From Pinibacter soli (GTDB taxonomy: Bacteria > Bacteroidota > Bacteroidia > Chitinophagales > Chitinophagaceae): a stretch of 64,000 bases of DNA. The translations under genes and the position numbers were made by a program. The notes below the pieces were generated by a model that was not told the origin of the DNA, ran no database searches, and saw nothing but the letters and a program-made list of their open reading frames with translations. The stretch lies in the NCBI RefSeq assembly GCF_029961145.1, contig NZ_JASBRG010000005.1, positions 496,001 through 560,000 on the forward strand, in the 5' to 3' direction. Positions 29,051 through 39,173 of the stretch are shown here, piece after piece (the first letter of the stretch is position 1; each line of letters opens with the position of its first letter).

Positions 29051-30778
29051 ATGAAGAAAGCTCTCATTCTACTTACATTGTGCATTGCTGCAGTAACGCT
29101 GCGGGCACAAAAATTCCCTACTGTATTTGAAACCAGTAACGGCGAACAAACTGCTACTTATTTTGAAACAATTGGCTACTATAAAAAATTAAAAGCCGCA
29201 TTCCCTACTCTTTCCATTAAAACATTTGACACTACGGATGCTGGTTATCCTTTGCATCTTGTGCTTTTTAGCAAGGATAAAAAATTTGATCCAAAGCAGT
29301 GGCACAGCCAACACAAAGTGGTGGTGCTGGTGAATAACGGCATACATCCCGGCGAGCCCGATGGAATCGATGCCAGCATGATGCTGATAAGGGACCTGGC
29401 AGCCAATAAAATTGCGGCTGCCGATAATGTTGTGTTTGCCATTATTCCTGTGTATAATATTGGTGGTTGTCTTAATCGTGGGAGTTCTTCAAGAGTCAAT
29501 CAAAATGGCCCCGAGCAATACGGTTTCAGAGGCAACTCGGAGAATCTTGATCTCAACCGCGATTTCATTAAAAATGACTCACACGATGCCGTTTCATTTA
29601 CCCATATTTTTCAATGGTTACAGCCGGATATCTTCATTGACAACCACGTGAGTGACGGCGCAGATTACCAACACACGATGACCTTGCTCACTACACAATA
29701 CAACAAGCTAGGCGGAGAAACAGGAGCATTTGTTCACGCTACATTTGAACCGGCCCTGTACAAAAGCATGTCAGCAAAAAAATGGGACATGATTCCCTAT
29801 GTGAATTTTGAAGACGGTAATCCTGATAAGGGTTGGGATGCTTATTACGATCCTCCCCGCTACAGCAGTGGTTATGCGGCGCTTTTTCAAACCATTGCAT
29901 TTGTTCCGGAAACACATATGCTAAAACCTTACGCGGACCGGGTAAAGAGCACTTATGCATTTATGCAAACCATCATGGAGCAATCATCTTTATACGCCAA
30001 TGATATTGTTGCAAAAAGAAAAACGGATATAGAAAATAACAAAAAGAAAAACGACTTTGTCGTTAGCTGGGCCGCTGATACGACTAAGTTTGAGCAAGTG
30101 CTTTTCAAAGGCTATCTGACCAATACCAAAACAAGTGATATAACAGGACAACCCCGCATGTTCTACGATCACACAAAACCTTTCGAGAAACAAGTTAAAT
30201 TCCACAACACCTTTAATCCAGTTGTTACCATACAAAAGCCTTCTGCGTATATCGTTCCGCAGGGCTGGCGGGAAGCAATAGATCGTTTGAAAAATAACGG
30301 TGTAGAATTAAAACGATTAACAAAAGATACAACGATCACGGTGGAGTTCTATCATGTTGATGATTATAAAAGCATGACTAAGGCGTATGAAAAACACCAT
30401 CGCAATTTTGATCTTGTGGTAAGCAAGCGCATGCAGCCGGTTCATTTTGTAAAAGGAGATTATATCATTTACACTGGTCAACGCTGCGACAGATACATTG
30501 TTGAAACGCTTGAGCCACAGGGCGACGACAGCTTCTTTAGCTGGAACTTCTTTGATGCCATTTTACAACAAAAAGAATGGTACAGTGATTATCGTCTAGA
30601 AGATGTTGCGGACTCACTTTTCCAACAACATCCCGAAATAAAACAAGCATTGGAAGAAAAGAAAAAATCAGACGCGCAGTTTGCAACAAATGCAAAGGCA
30701 CAGTTGCAGTTTGTTTATATGCATTCTCCTTATTATGAACCGGCGCATTTGCGAATACCCGTGTTTCGGGTGATTTAG
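29051..30778 (+). CDS. M14-family zinc carboxypeptidase, secreted
   Basis: The 575-aa protein has a signal peptide (about 1-20, VTLRAQ). The zinc-binding HPGE motif is at H99-P-G-E102, followed by the LNRDF substrate-binding stretch, a third-ligand candidate His in FIDNHVSDG, and the catalytic Glu in the FVPETHMLKPY segment (about residue 290). This matches the M14 carboxypeptidase fold. The C-terminal ~250 residues are an added domain found in Bacteroidota homologues. It probably trims peptides in the periplasm or at the surface. It converges on sprA across a long inverted repeat. Confidence 0.9.
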   Translation: MKKALILLTLCIAAVTLRAQKFPTVFETSNGEQTATYFETIGYYKKLKAAFPTLSIKTFDTTDAGYPLHLVLFSKDKKFDPKQWHSQHKVVVLVNNGIHPGEPDGIDASMMLIRDLAANKIAAADNVVFAIIPVYNIGGCLNRGSSSRVNQNGPEQYGFRGNSENLDLNRDFIKNDSHDAVSFTHIFQWLQPDIFIDNHVSDGADYQHTMTLLTTQYNKLGGETGAFVHATFEPALYKSMSAKKWDMIPYVNFEDGNPDKGWDAYYDPPRYSSGYAALFQTIAFVPETHMLKPYADRVKSTYAFMQTIMEQSSLYANDIVAKRKTDIENNKKKNDFVVSWAADTTKFEQVLFKGYLTNTKTSDITGQPRMFYDHTKPFEKQVKFHNTFNPVVTIQKPSAYIVPQGWREAIDRLKNNGVELKRLTKDTTITVEFYHVDDYKSMTKAYEKHHRNFDLVVSKRMQPVHFVKGDYIIYTGQRCDRYIVETLEPQGDDSFFSWNFFDAILQQKEWYSDYRLEDVADSLFQQHPEIKQALEEKKKSDAQFATNAKAQLQFVYMHSPYYEPAHLRIPVFRVI

Positions 30779-30784
30779 AAGGCA

Positions 30785-30958
30785 CGCAGATGACGCTGAT
30801 TAGGCTGATTTCCGCTGATTTTTCTAATGGCACACGGATGACACGGATTAGGCGGATTTACACGGATTTTTTGCTATCATTTTTCATAAAACAAAGAGGT
30901 TGTCTCAAAAGTAAAAATGAGAATCTGTGTAAATCCGCCTAATCCGTGTCATCCGTGT
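30785..30958. repeat. Family G long inverted repeat between M14 peptidase and sprA
   Basis: The left arm 30832-30871 starts ACACGGATGACACGGATTAG. The right arm 30922-30958 is the reverse complement over about 37 nt with one mismatch. A diverged direct copy of the left arm lies at 30785-30823 (CGCAGATGACGCTGATTAGG). The pair is centred on the gap between two convergent genes and could act as a bidirectional terminator. Very similar words are, from memory, widespread in Bacteroidota intergenic DNA. Confidence 0.9.
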
Positions 30959-30965
30959 ACTCTCT

Positions 30966-33900
30966 CTATTGAGCCAGCGAAATACGAATCTGCAAGCCGC
31001 CTCTTGTTGTCGTTATTGGAACAGATTGTGAAACCTTCGGTTCTGTTCTTCTCTGGTCGAAATACAATTTCACGTTTATACGATTGTTCAACACGTAATC
31101 TATCGACGGTGAAATGGTAATCACCTTCTGTCCTGATGTTGGCAAGGCCGTGTTCTGATCCAGACGGCTATTTGCGGTAGCATCATCACGAATACTGAAA
31201 TCTATACGCAGGTTCAAATCATTCTGCAATTTCTTCGACGATTCTTTTTGGCCCGGCAATTTCAATTTGAATGGCATTGGCAGTCCTCTTTTTCTCCAAC
31301 CAAATCCGAATGTAAATTCAGTTGAACGTGCTTCTGCCAGTTGATAATCCACAAGACTCAAACTGAGGCTGCGGCTCTTCTTATAACCGAAGCTCGTTGA
31401 CACCTGGTTGACCATCTGCACATCAACATTGAACAATGGCGCAAACGCTTCCGAGATCGTAATATTAGGTACAAGGAAATAAGGAATAAAGTTTCCGCTC
31501 AAAGTATCAATAAATCCAGGATAATTAAAATTCCGTGGATCCTGGTACAGCAAGTTACTGTTAAAGCTGTTCATGCTTAGCGTACCGTTATAAGCATGGT
31601 TGATCGTAACATTTGAGAATATTTTTTCCAGCCCCGGAATACGTGTTAAACCGTTGTAAGTAACCGACCAATTTGGCTTTGGTATATAACCACCAAACGG
31701 ATTCGATCGTATGTTCGGGTTGTCAGTTTTTACCAACGCGATACTCATAGGATCCTTTTTCGTGTAGGCGGCTACAAACGCTGGGATCAATACATCCTGT
31801 GAATATTTTCCGTACCCTTTATAATAACCATCCGGTTGCTGCGAACCAGAGTAAGGGTTTTCCGTACCCAAACGTTTTGAAATGATGATACGATTGTTCT
31901 CAAATGTTTGGAAGGCTTCGGTAATCTCATTCGGTTTAAACGGTTCGAACAACGTTTGAAACGATATAAACGAAACACTAAAACTACCGGAGTTGTATGG
32001 ACTCAATCTTACAAAGTTTCCATTTCCTATTGTATCCTTATAAAGCTCGCTGTATGTTTTACCAAATGTTTTATTAAGGCTCACATCAATAACAAGATCA
32101 CGCACTGGAATTAACTGCGCTGTAATATTCAATCGCTGGTTAAAATCCTGACGGTTCAAATTGTTGAATAGCGGATCTTTTGTAAACAGGCCCTTCTTCG
32201 CAAAATTATTCACAAAGGTTGTATCCGGCTGTTGACCAAACACAAATCCCCATCCCGGCGCAAAATTGTTCTTCCAGTTCATACCGAGGAATTGAGTGCT
32301 ATCCGTATAACCTGCCAATGTTGTATTACCTATCTCAGAGTATTGAACCGATACCTTTTTAACAGAAGTAATGATTCTTCCAATCACTTTCACAAACGTG
32401 TTCAGTTCTGGCAAATCATTCTGAGCCGGTTTGTTTATCGTTCTTCTCCTCGTTGTATCATTTGGATTTCTCGGTGCCTGTGGTTTGTTATTGCCTGGTT
32501 TTGGCGCATTCCAATCCAGTGCCCGCAAGAATCTCGACTTACTGTAAAGCTTTGTAAAATCCATATCCCCGGTAAAGTTGATATCCTGCGTATTGGATAT
32601 CATGTTACCCATGCTTTTTGCAAACGGATCGAGAGATGCAGCCAGCCAGTTATACTTGGCGCTGTAGCTGGCACGAACGGTTGTCCAGTCCAACGCAGGT
32701 ATTTTAGCCATCGGCAAAGTATAAGTCAGCGTTGCTGCCTGGTTGTAAGAAGTGTTTCTTCCTCCTTTCCAGAAGTTGTTCCACATGCGCTCTCTTTCAT
32801 ATTTAGAAAGGCGTCCGCTATCCTCATCTACCCTTGCCCTGTTTACAGCAGAGAAGTCAAGATTCAATGATCGCGTAAAGTCCCAACGCAGATTATAATA
32901 TCTGTCAAACGTAAAATATTTGTTGAAAGTCTCCGGAATCACATTCTTTGGACCACCCACGTTTCTCGGGCGGAACGCAGCAAATTGCCTGTTCACATCG
33001 GCTCTGAAACTTAACAAAGATGGAGTGGGGTTCAAATTGAAATCCCTGATCAAACCATACCAGTTGCTCTTAGAGCGGAACTCTTTTTTAAACGGCTCCC
33101 AATATTTCGGTTGTCCGGCATAGTTATATCCAAGTCCTGCTCTGTGTTTTATTACTTCGTCACTTTCTACAAGAGGACTATGATGTTCTTCCTGTGTGTA
33201 AGAATAACTTACGTCAAAGTTTTCAGGGCTCCATATATGTTGCTTCTTGCCGGTGAGGTTCATCCTCTTTACGTTGGTAAAGCTGATCGTTTTCAACGTT
33301 CGAACCTCTACGGCATCTTCTCTGATGGAATCTTTCTGTGCCGGTGCAGCTGCCCCGAGTTTGTCTTTCAGTTTTATATCAAGATCATAAGGATCGTATT
33401 CCGGCATGCTCACTGTTTGCGAATAACCGGCATATACAGGAATTGACATGGCCGCTTTTTTCGGCAGCATTTTACCCAACTCAAGATTTGTGGCGGCATC
33501 AAACTGTGTCGTCTGGTTCATTGATCGCTCATTCACTCTTTGCTCCAATGTACCAAAGCCAATGCTTTTGACGCCTCCTGAAACAGACAATGTTCCAAGG
33601 TCAGCCAGTTTAATATCAACCCGTCCCAGGGCTGCATAACCACCTTTCTCATTTAATTTGGAAAGTCTTAATTCGTTTACCCAAACTTCCGTAGAAGCAT
33701 AGTTAAGGTTAACGTTATTTACCCCAACGAAGAACCCTCTCACTTCACCTAAGTTCGGATTACCTATAATCGCATATACTTGTCCGTTAGCTTGCACCTC
33801 TTTGTAGTAAGTGTCAACGTTTGAGTTATTGTTTCGATTAATCTTAAGTTTGGTTAATGCATTAAGATCGATATCCAGATTATTCAGCGTTGGCCACACG

Positions 33901-36900
33901 AGAGAGTCTATTCCAGGCGTGGTTGCTGTTATACCCGGTTTTGTAATTTTCAACGGAATTCTTACTTCATAATAGTTGCTTACAAAATCGGCACCGAGTC
34001 TGATTACCGCGTACAGATCATTATCAACAACAGGTACGTTTTGAGAAGCTTCTGCGTGAATGAACATTTCCAGGCGACCATATTGACGCAAATCCATGTT
34101 CATTGTTTTGAAAACACCTCTGGATTCTCCTTTAGGCAGATTATAAACCTGCATGCTCAATGCCTGCTCGTTTTGTAACAGGGTCACGTTGTTGTTGCTC
34201 AAGGTTTGCTGACGTACAACCCCGGGAGGTGTTACATATGGAATGGGTAATCTGTTGCTATTTTCTTCCACGTTTACTGCCAGTACATTAAATACAGTTG
34301 AAGAGTTTACCGGCAAAGGATTGTATGTTCCTGTTGTGTCAATTACATAGGAGAATCCGCGCCATTGGTTACGTACCAATTCCAGTTTTGCAAAGCGGCA
34401 AACCAATGAATCATCAAAACCAGTCATGAACATACGAATGAAACGTATAGATTTGAAGTCAGGTATATCACCAACTTTTTGCTGATATTGGTCAATCGGA
34501 ATGCGGAACAAATACCAGGTTTCATCCATTGAACCGGGAAGACCATTTGCTTTGACATTTCTTGTGTCTGTGATAAAGTTTTGTCCAACTACGAATGAAC
34601 TTTTTTTCAAATCGACACGGTATTGGAAATATTCCTCCAGTTCATTCAAAGTGTTATCCTTGTTCAAATCTTCCTGATCAGGGGTAAGGGTGTAAGCCGC
34701 TGTGGTAGAACCGGTGGCGATCGGCGAGTTACCTTGCGGACTGTTGATATTTTTATAACGTGCAAGGATATCCGATTTCGCTTTATCATAATCGGCATCA
34801 CGGTAAGCTTTAAAATTATCTCCCGCAGGATCATTGAATGCCATTTGGAAAACAGGAGAACCCGCACCAAATTGAGCCGCTAACTGGTCGAGATATGGCT
34901 GGAATTTTGTTCGTTCCTGATCATCTGTCAAACCGTCAAAACCAACATCCTGGAATGCACGGTCGTTGGGATCATTGCTAAACGCATTTGCAACCTGGAT
35001 AGGATTGCCCGGAACATGTCCCCAATTACTTGAATCAAGCTCTGCAGGAATATTGGGTGTAGGTAAACCATTTTCGAAGAAACGTTTACCATCTTTCAAA
35101 ACATCTTCTGAAATATTACCAAGGTTAAAATACAACTGACCGCCGGCACTTGTAGGATTTTTAAGGAATGGGTCCTGCATCCAGAATTCAATGTATTCAA
35201 CGTTACCTGTTTCAAAATCAGTTTGATCAATACTACGCATGATGCCACCCCAGCGCTGTTTTGGATTCGGCAACTTGCCGGCAGATGTCATGTTTGGATC
35301 GAAGTTATAAGGACCTTTATCAGTTGGGTAATAGGCAACATCGAAAGTGATCAATTGAGATTGGCCAAAGTCAACCGTTTTTGCCGGATAAATATCGCCT
35401 TGTAATACGGCACGCACTGTCGGGTCGCCAAGAGCAGTTCCTTTCACCGGATTATTTGCGGCTTTCGGATCCTGCAAATTTGGTTCAATATTATACCATG
35501 CCATTTTTGCGCGGTTATATCCGTACCTGAGATCGTTTGTCAAGCCTGATTCAGGGAACAAATTATTTCCTTGCGGCGTAGAAGCCAATGCCCAGTTGGT
35601 TAAAGGGAAACGCAGGTCAATGCTGTTGCGTGTGCCTTCAAAGTCATCGATATAAATAAGTCCATTATTTCCTTTACCAATTTGCGGCGGGTGGCCGGGT
35701 TTCAATAAAGCACCTTCTCCATAAGCTGTAATGGTACTCATTTCATTACTGTTATAGAACGGCAGCTTATTCAGCCACTTGGTTATCTTAGGAACTTCGG
35801 ATCTGTAGTTAAAGTCGAGTCCGTACATGGTATTTCGTATCGGATCCTCACTGTAGGTCATTTTATTAAAATATGGACGCTCACCCAATCGCACCAACGA
35901 ACCTCCAATGTTGAAAGATTGCTTGGCGGTGTTTTTCACCTGGTAATCCAAACGCAAACCAAGATAATTCCGCTGTTGTAATCCAAAGTTGGCGTTGTTC
36001 TCAAACTGCACATTTACCGGAATACCGGAATTGGTAATGGCATTATTGATAACCTTAACCGTTCCAAGATTGTAGTCTACGACATAATCGACATTTTCTA
36101 CCAACGTACGACCACCGGCGGTTACAGTTACCGAACCTTGCGGCACGTTGAACGCACCCAGCGAAATGTCTGATGAAGCTGACCCTTTTGCCGAACCACT
36201 AATGAGGAAGCGGTCGAGGTTTGCATACGTTTTTGCAATTTCTTTGATCGTATCGTACAGTGGTTTGAAAATGTATTTATCCTTCATCTCCTGCGGGGCA
36301 CCTTGAAACGCAATGCTATCCAGGTCACGACCAAAAGGCTGAAGGAATGGGAAAATAATCCTTGCCTGGCTCGAAATAATGGTAAATCCTTCGATATAGT
36401 CAAACATACCATCTGGTTGCGGATCGCGGTTATTGTTTAATCGATCGAGGTTTAGCAAGGTAATAAGTGGCAAACCTGATTTGGGACCTTCGGGCAGATA
36501 TCTTTTCTTACCCAAACTTGGTTGCTCGTACAAAACGTTCAGGGCAAAGTCAGTCGGTTGCACGCTCGACAGATAGCTTCCGTCTTTTGTGCGCAGCGCA
36601 TAAACGTTTTTCATCATCAACTGCCACAAAGGAATATTTGTTCTTTGAGAAGTTGCTTTCAATAATTTCAGGAACAAAACTTTCTGGTTGGCCTTTCCTG
36701 CAGTTGTATCCGGAGGAACATCTGTAGAAAATTCACCGACCTGGTAAGTTTTTCCGTTGTAGCTATATTGGAAAGCCAGACCCAATACTTCGTCCGCCTG
36801 CAAGGGTTGATTTAATGACAAAAACCCAACTTGCGGGTTGAAGAAATATTCGCTTGAATTTAGTTTACGGGCAAATGTTTTTTCAAAATCCTGAACCGGC

Positions 36901-38213
36901 TGCAATCCCATTCCGGATAAAACAGTGGTTACTGTTGATGAGTTCCGGCTGTTTGGATTATTTATGATATCTCGGTACAAATTGTTGGCATCGTTATAAG
37001 GCAAACTGTCGGTAGAACTTGGAATAGCTGGATAATGATAAGGATGTCTTTCTGCAAGGTCGGCCAGGCCAACGATATCACGAGTGTCTGTGGTGGAACC
37101 GTTTTTATTGGTTACCCAAACTTCTATTCTTAAGATCTGAACGAGTGAATTTACCGCAGGCAAACTCGCCATTGCCACATTATACCGGCTGCGGAAATAT
37201 TGCGCCATCAGGAAGTGCCTGTTTTCCTCGTAATCATCTGCACGGAATTCGTAAGTGGTTGTTGCGGCGCCGCCCTGCAAACCTAGTGACTGGCGTTGTG
37301 ATCTTTCGTTTGCCAATACTCCGGTTACAAAGAGTTTACCAAACTGCAGTTGGGTTTTGATACCAAACAATGATTGCGCTCCCGGAATCAAAGTTCCTTT
37401 AGAAGAAAAGGATACGTTACCTGCTTCGATCTTTTTAATGATCTCATCGGGGCCGCCGGTATAATCTAGTTTTAATTGGTTTTCAAAATCGAAGTTTGCT
37501 AGCGTGTTATAGTTGATGGGCAATTTCAACTTGTCACCAATGTTTGCGATAACGCTCAGGTTGGCATTCATGTCAAAATCAAAACCACCATTCTTTCTTG
37601 CATTTTCCGGCAGCGTGGGATTTTTGATATTTTGTCCCTGGTAACCTGCAAGGATGTCGACGTTACCTTGTGGACGGATATCTATTTTTCCGTTTCCAAA
37701 AATGCGGTTGAAAAGATTATCGGTTACACTGAGCTTGGGTCTTGGTAATTTCTGGTTAAGCCCAAAAAGAACGTTGGCTCTTTGTCTGAAATATTCGTCT
37801 TCCTGCTCCTTTGCTTTTATTTTCAGGTATTCATCAAAGGTGAGTTCAGTTGGAGTACGATAATAGTTCTCTCCTATCTTTTCAATGATATAATATTTCC
37901 TTGTAATAGGATCATACTCCACCGTTCTTCGCAGATTGGCTGGATCTTTAAGATTGAAAGCATTTTTTTCCGGGTTGGTGATTTTATCACCACGTCTGTC
38001 TTTAATTGGGAAAGGGAGGGTATCAGGAGTTCTGGGCACCTGTGTTTGAGGCACCGACTGCGGAACTTGTTGCGGTTGCTGTGGTACAGGTTTCGTGGGA
38101 ACCTGAAGAGCAAATGAATTTACTGTACCGGATGCAGTGAACACGGCAACGCCAACAATGATCCGAAGTCTCCGTATGATATTAGAAAGAAGAGTGCGCA
38201 ATGCTTTTCTCAC
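30966..38213 (-). CDS. sprA: SprA (Sov), outer-membrane translocon of the type IX secretion system
   Basis: The 2415-aa product has the size of known SprA/Sov proteins. An N-terminal signal region (about 1-36) precedes a Pro/Gln-rich linker (VPQQPQQVPQSVPQTQV). Characteristic segments include the conserved YYRTPTELTFDEYLKIKAKEQEDEYF split over 115-145, the IDDFEGTRNSIDLR stretch in the middle and a C-terminal strand GGLQIRISLAQ. SprA forms the very large barrel through which T9SS cargo crosses the outer membrane. It lies 30 nt downstream of ruvA on the same strand, an arrangement I recall as conserved in Bacteroidota. The protein sorted by this pathway at 23098 is in the same window. Confidence 0.97.
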   Translation of the reverse strand: MRKALRTLLSNIIRRLRIIVGVAVFTASGTVNSFALQVPTKPVPQQPQQVPQSVPQTQVPRTPDTLPFPIKDRRGDKITNPEKNAFNLKDPANLRRTVEYDPITRKYYIIEKIGENYYRTPTELTFDEYLKIKAKEQEDEYFRQRANVLFGLNQKLPRPKLSVTDNLFNRIFGNGKIDIRPQGNVDILAGYQGQNIKNPTLPENARKNGGFDFDMNANLSVIANIGDKLKLPINYNTLANFDFENQLKLDYTGGPDEIIKKIEAGNVSFSSKGTLIPGAQSLFGIKTQLQFGKLFVTGVLANERSQRQSLGLQGGAATTTYEFRADDYEENRHFLMAQYFRSRYNVAMASLPAVNSLVQILRIEVWVTNKNGSTTDTRDIVGLADLAERHPYHYPAIPSSTDSLPYNDANNLYRDIINNPNSRNSSTVTTVLSGMGLQPVQDFEKTFARKLNSSEYFFNPQVGFLSLNQPLQADEVLGLAFQYSYNGKTYQVGEFSTDVPPDTTAGKANQKVLFLKLLKATSQRTNIPLWQLMMKNVYALRTKDGSYLSSVQPTDFALNVLYEQPSLGKKRYLPEGPKSGLPLITLLNLDRLNNNRDPQPDGMFDYIEGFTIISSQARIIFPFLQPFGRDLDSIAFQGAPQEMKDKYIFKPLYDTIKEIAKTYANLDRFLISGSAKGSASSDISLGAFNVPQGSVTVTAGGRTLVENVDYVVDYNLGTVKVINNAITNSGIPVNVQFENNANFGLQQRNYLGLRLDYQVKNTAKQSFNIGGSLVRLGERPYFNKMTYSEDPIRNTMYGLDFNYRSEVPKITKWLNKLPFYNSNEMSTITAYGEGALLKPGHPPQIGKGNNGLIYIDDFEGTRNSIDLRFPLTNWALASTPQGNNLFPESGLTNDLRYGYNRAKMAWYNIEPNLQDPKAANNPVKGTALGDPTVRAVLQGDIYPAKTVDFGQSQLITFDVAYYPTDKGPYNFDPNMTSAGKLPNPKQRWGGIMRSIDQTDFETGNVEYIEFWMQDPFLKNPTSAGGQLYFNLGNISEDVLKDGKRFFENGLPTPNIPAELDSSNWGHVPGNPIQVANAFSNDPNDRAFQDVGFDGLTDDQERTKFQPYLDQLAAQFGAGSPVFQMAFNDPAGDNFKAYRDADYDKAKSDILARYKNINSPQGNSPIATGSTTAAYTLTPDQEDLNKDNTLNELEEYFQYRVDLKKSSFVVGQNFITDTRNVKANGLPGSMDETWYLFRIPIDQYQQKVGDIPDFKSIRFIRMFMTGFDDSLVCRFAKLELVRNQWRGFSYVIDTTGTYNPLPVNSSTVFNVLAVNVEENSNRLPIPYVTPPGVVRQQTLSNNNVTLLQNEQALSMQVYNLPKGESRGVFKTMNMDLRQYGRLEMFIHAEASQNVPVVDNDLYAVIRLGADFVSNYYEVRIPLKITKPGITATTPGIDSLVWPTLNNLDIDLNALTKLKINRNNNSNVDTYYKEVQANGQVYAIIGNPNLGEVRGFFVGVNNVNLNYASTEVWVNELRLSKLNEKGGYAALGRVDIKLADLGTLSVSGGVKSIGFGTLEQRVNERSMNQTTQFDAATNLELGKMLPKKAAMSIPVYAGYSQTVSMPEYDPYDLDIKLKDKLGAAAPAQKDSIREDAVEVRTLKTISFTNVKRMNLTGKKQHIWSPENFDVSYSYTQEEHHSPLVESDEVIKHRAGLGYNYAGQPKYWEPFKKEFRSKSNWYGLIRDFNLNPTPSLLSFRADVNRQFAAFRPRNVGGPKNVIPETFNKYFTFDRYYNLRWDFTRSLNLDFSAVNRARVDEDSGRLSKYERERMWNNFWKGGRNTSYNQAATLTYTLPMAKIPALDWTTVRASYSAKYNWLAASLDPFAKSMGNMISNTQDINFTGDMDFTKLYSKSRFLRALDWNAPKPGNNKPQAPRNPNDTTRRRTINKPAQNDLPELNTFVKVIGRIITSVKKVSVQYSEIGNTTLAGYTDSTQFLGMNWKNNFAPGWGFVFGQQPDTTFVNNFAKKGLFTKDPLFNNLNRQDFNQRLNITAQLIPVRDLVIDVSLNKTFGKTYSELYKDTIGNGNFVRLSPYNSGSFSVSFISFQTLFEPFKPNEITEAFQTFENNRIIISKRLGTENPYSGSQQPDGYYKGYGKYSQDVLIPAFVAAYTKKDPMSIALVKTDNPNIRSNPFGGYIPKPNWSVTYNGLTRIPGLEKIFSNVTINHAYNGTLSMNSFNSNLLYQDPRNFNYPGFIDTLSGNFIPYFLVPNITISEAFAPLFNVDVQMVNQVSTSFGYKKSRSLSLSLVDYQLAEARSTEFTFGFGWRKRGLPMPFKLKLPGQKESSKKLQNDLNLRIDFSIRDDATANSRLDQNTALPTSGQKVITISPSIDYVLNNRINVKLYFDQRRTEPKVSQSVPITTTRGGLQIRISLAQ

Positions 38214-38243
38214 AAATTAGTTAGGTAGATAAGGTTCTATAGG

Positions 38244-38834
38244 CTATAAGGTTTTTAAGGCTTTTTTAATTATATCTTCGATTTTTTCTAAACCTGATTC
38301 TGCAGCAATTACTTTCTTCACAGCGAGCTCAGCATTAGGGCGGGATATGCCAAGGGCAACTAGCGCATTTAACGCGTCTGTTTCCAAACTATTGTTTGCG
38401 GTATTCAAAATATTAACAGATGCTGCCAGCGATTGTTTATTCAGTTTGTCTCTTAATTCCAGGATAATTCTCTCAGCAGATTTCTTGCCAATTCCTTTTA
38501 TTCCTTCCAATTGTTTTGCATTTCCGTTTACAATAGCTCTCACAATTTCCTCGGGACGCATTGATGAAAGCATCATTCGTGCAGTGCCTGCACCAACGCC
38601 GCTAACACTTATTAATTGTATAAACAGTTCCTTCTCCGCCACTTCATAAAAACCATAAAGTATGTGTGCATCTTCCCTGATGTGTAAAAAAGTATGCAAA
38701 AGTCCTTTATCAAGGGGTTCTATACTGGAAAATGTATTCAGGCTTATTAACACCTCGTAGCCTACGCCATGCACATCTACATGAACCACTGCTGGAGTTT
38801 TATAAACGAAATCGCCTTTTACATATGCTATCAT
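38244..38834 (-). CDS. ruvA: Holliday junction branch migration protein RuvA
   Basis: The 196-aa protein is full length. It has an N-terminal OB fold (MIAYVKGDFVYKTPAVVHVDVHGVGYEV...), two helix-hairpin-helix motifs (LISVSGVGAGTARMML about 75-90 and LEGIKGIGKKSAERIILEL about 108-126) and a C-terminal RuvB-binding three-helix domain (DALNALVALGISRPNAELAVKK). As a tetramer it holds the four-way junction while RuvB drives migration. It is the first gene of a pair with sprA. A weak -7-like box, TATTTTCG on the minus strand (38841-38848), lies 6 nt before the start. Confidence 0.97.
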   Translation of the reverse strand: MIAYVKGDFVYKTPAVVHVDVHGVGYEVLISLNTFSSIEPLDKGLLHTFLHIREDAHILYGFYEVAEKELFIQLISVSGVGAGTARMMLSSMRPEEIVRAIVNGNAKQLEGIKGIGKKSAERIILELRDKLNKQSLAASVNILNTANNSLETDALNALVALGISRPNAELAVKKVIAAESGLEKIEDIIKKALKTL

Positions 38835-39173
38835 AGAGTGCGAAAATAAGGGAATATATGTATGAATCCGATAACGTTTTTTAGAATATGGCGAAAAACA
38901 TCAGTTATAGTAACAAAATCATTGTCAACTGTTTAGTAAATGAAATTAGCAAATGAAATGAGGTATTTTTTTTGCACAAAAAGCCATTTTTTTGAACCAT
39001 CAATCGTGAATCGTGAATGGTCGTTTATTGTCTACGTCTCAGATAAATAGCCGGCTCATTCACGATTGACGATTGTCGTTTCGCGATTGACCATTCACGA
39101 TTCACCCGTTACAACCTATCAATCTGATAACATTTTCCCTTACTTTTACGGCCCAATTAGAATAAGAAAGATC
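38835..39173. other. Divergent ruvA/fabH gap with family C repeat and fabH -7-like box
   Basis: No gene was seen in this 339-nt gap. The family-C left arm 39001-39022 (CAATCGTGAATCGTGAATGG) pairs with 39089-39105 and, with one mismatch, with 39057-39075, so there are two right-arm copies. TACTTTTA at 39141-39148 resembles a -7 box for fabH (ATG at 39174). A plus-strand frame through the repeat upstream of fabH is spurious. Confidence 0.75.

Noticed and set aside
39066-39173. N-terminal extension of fabH
   Set aside because: It is translated repeat and leader sequence; FabH conservation starts at MISKTIAAV.
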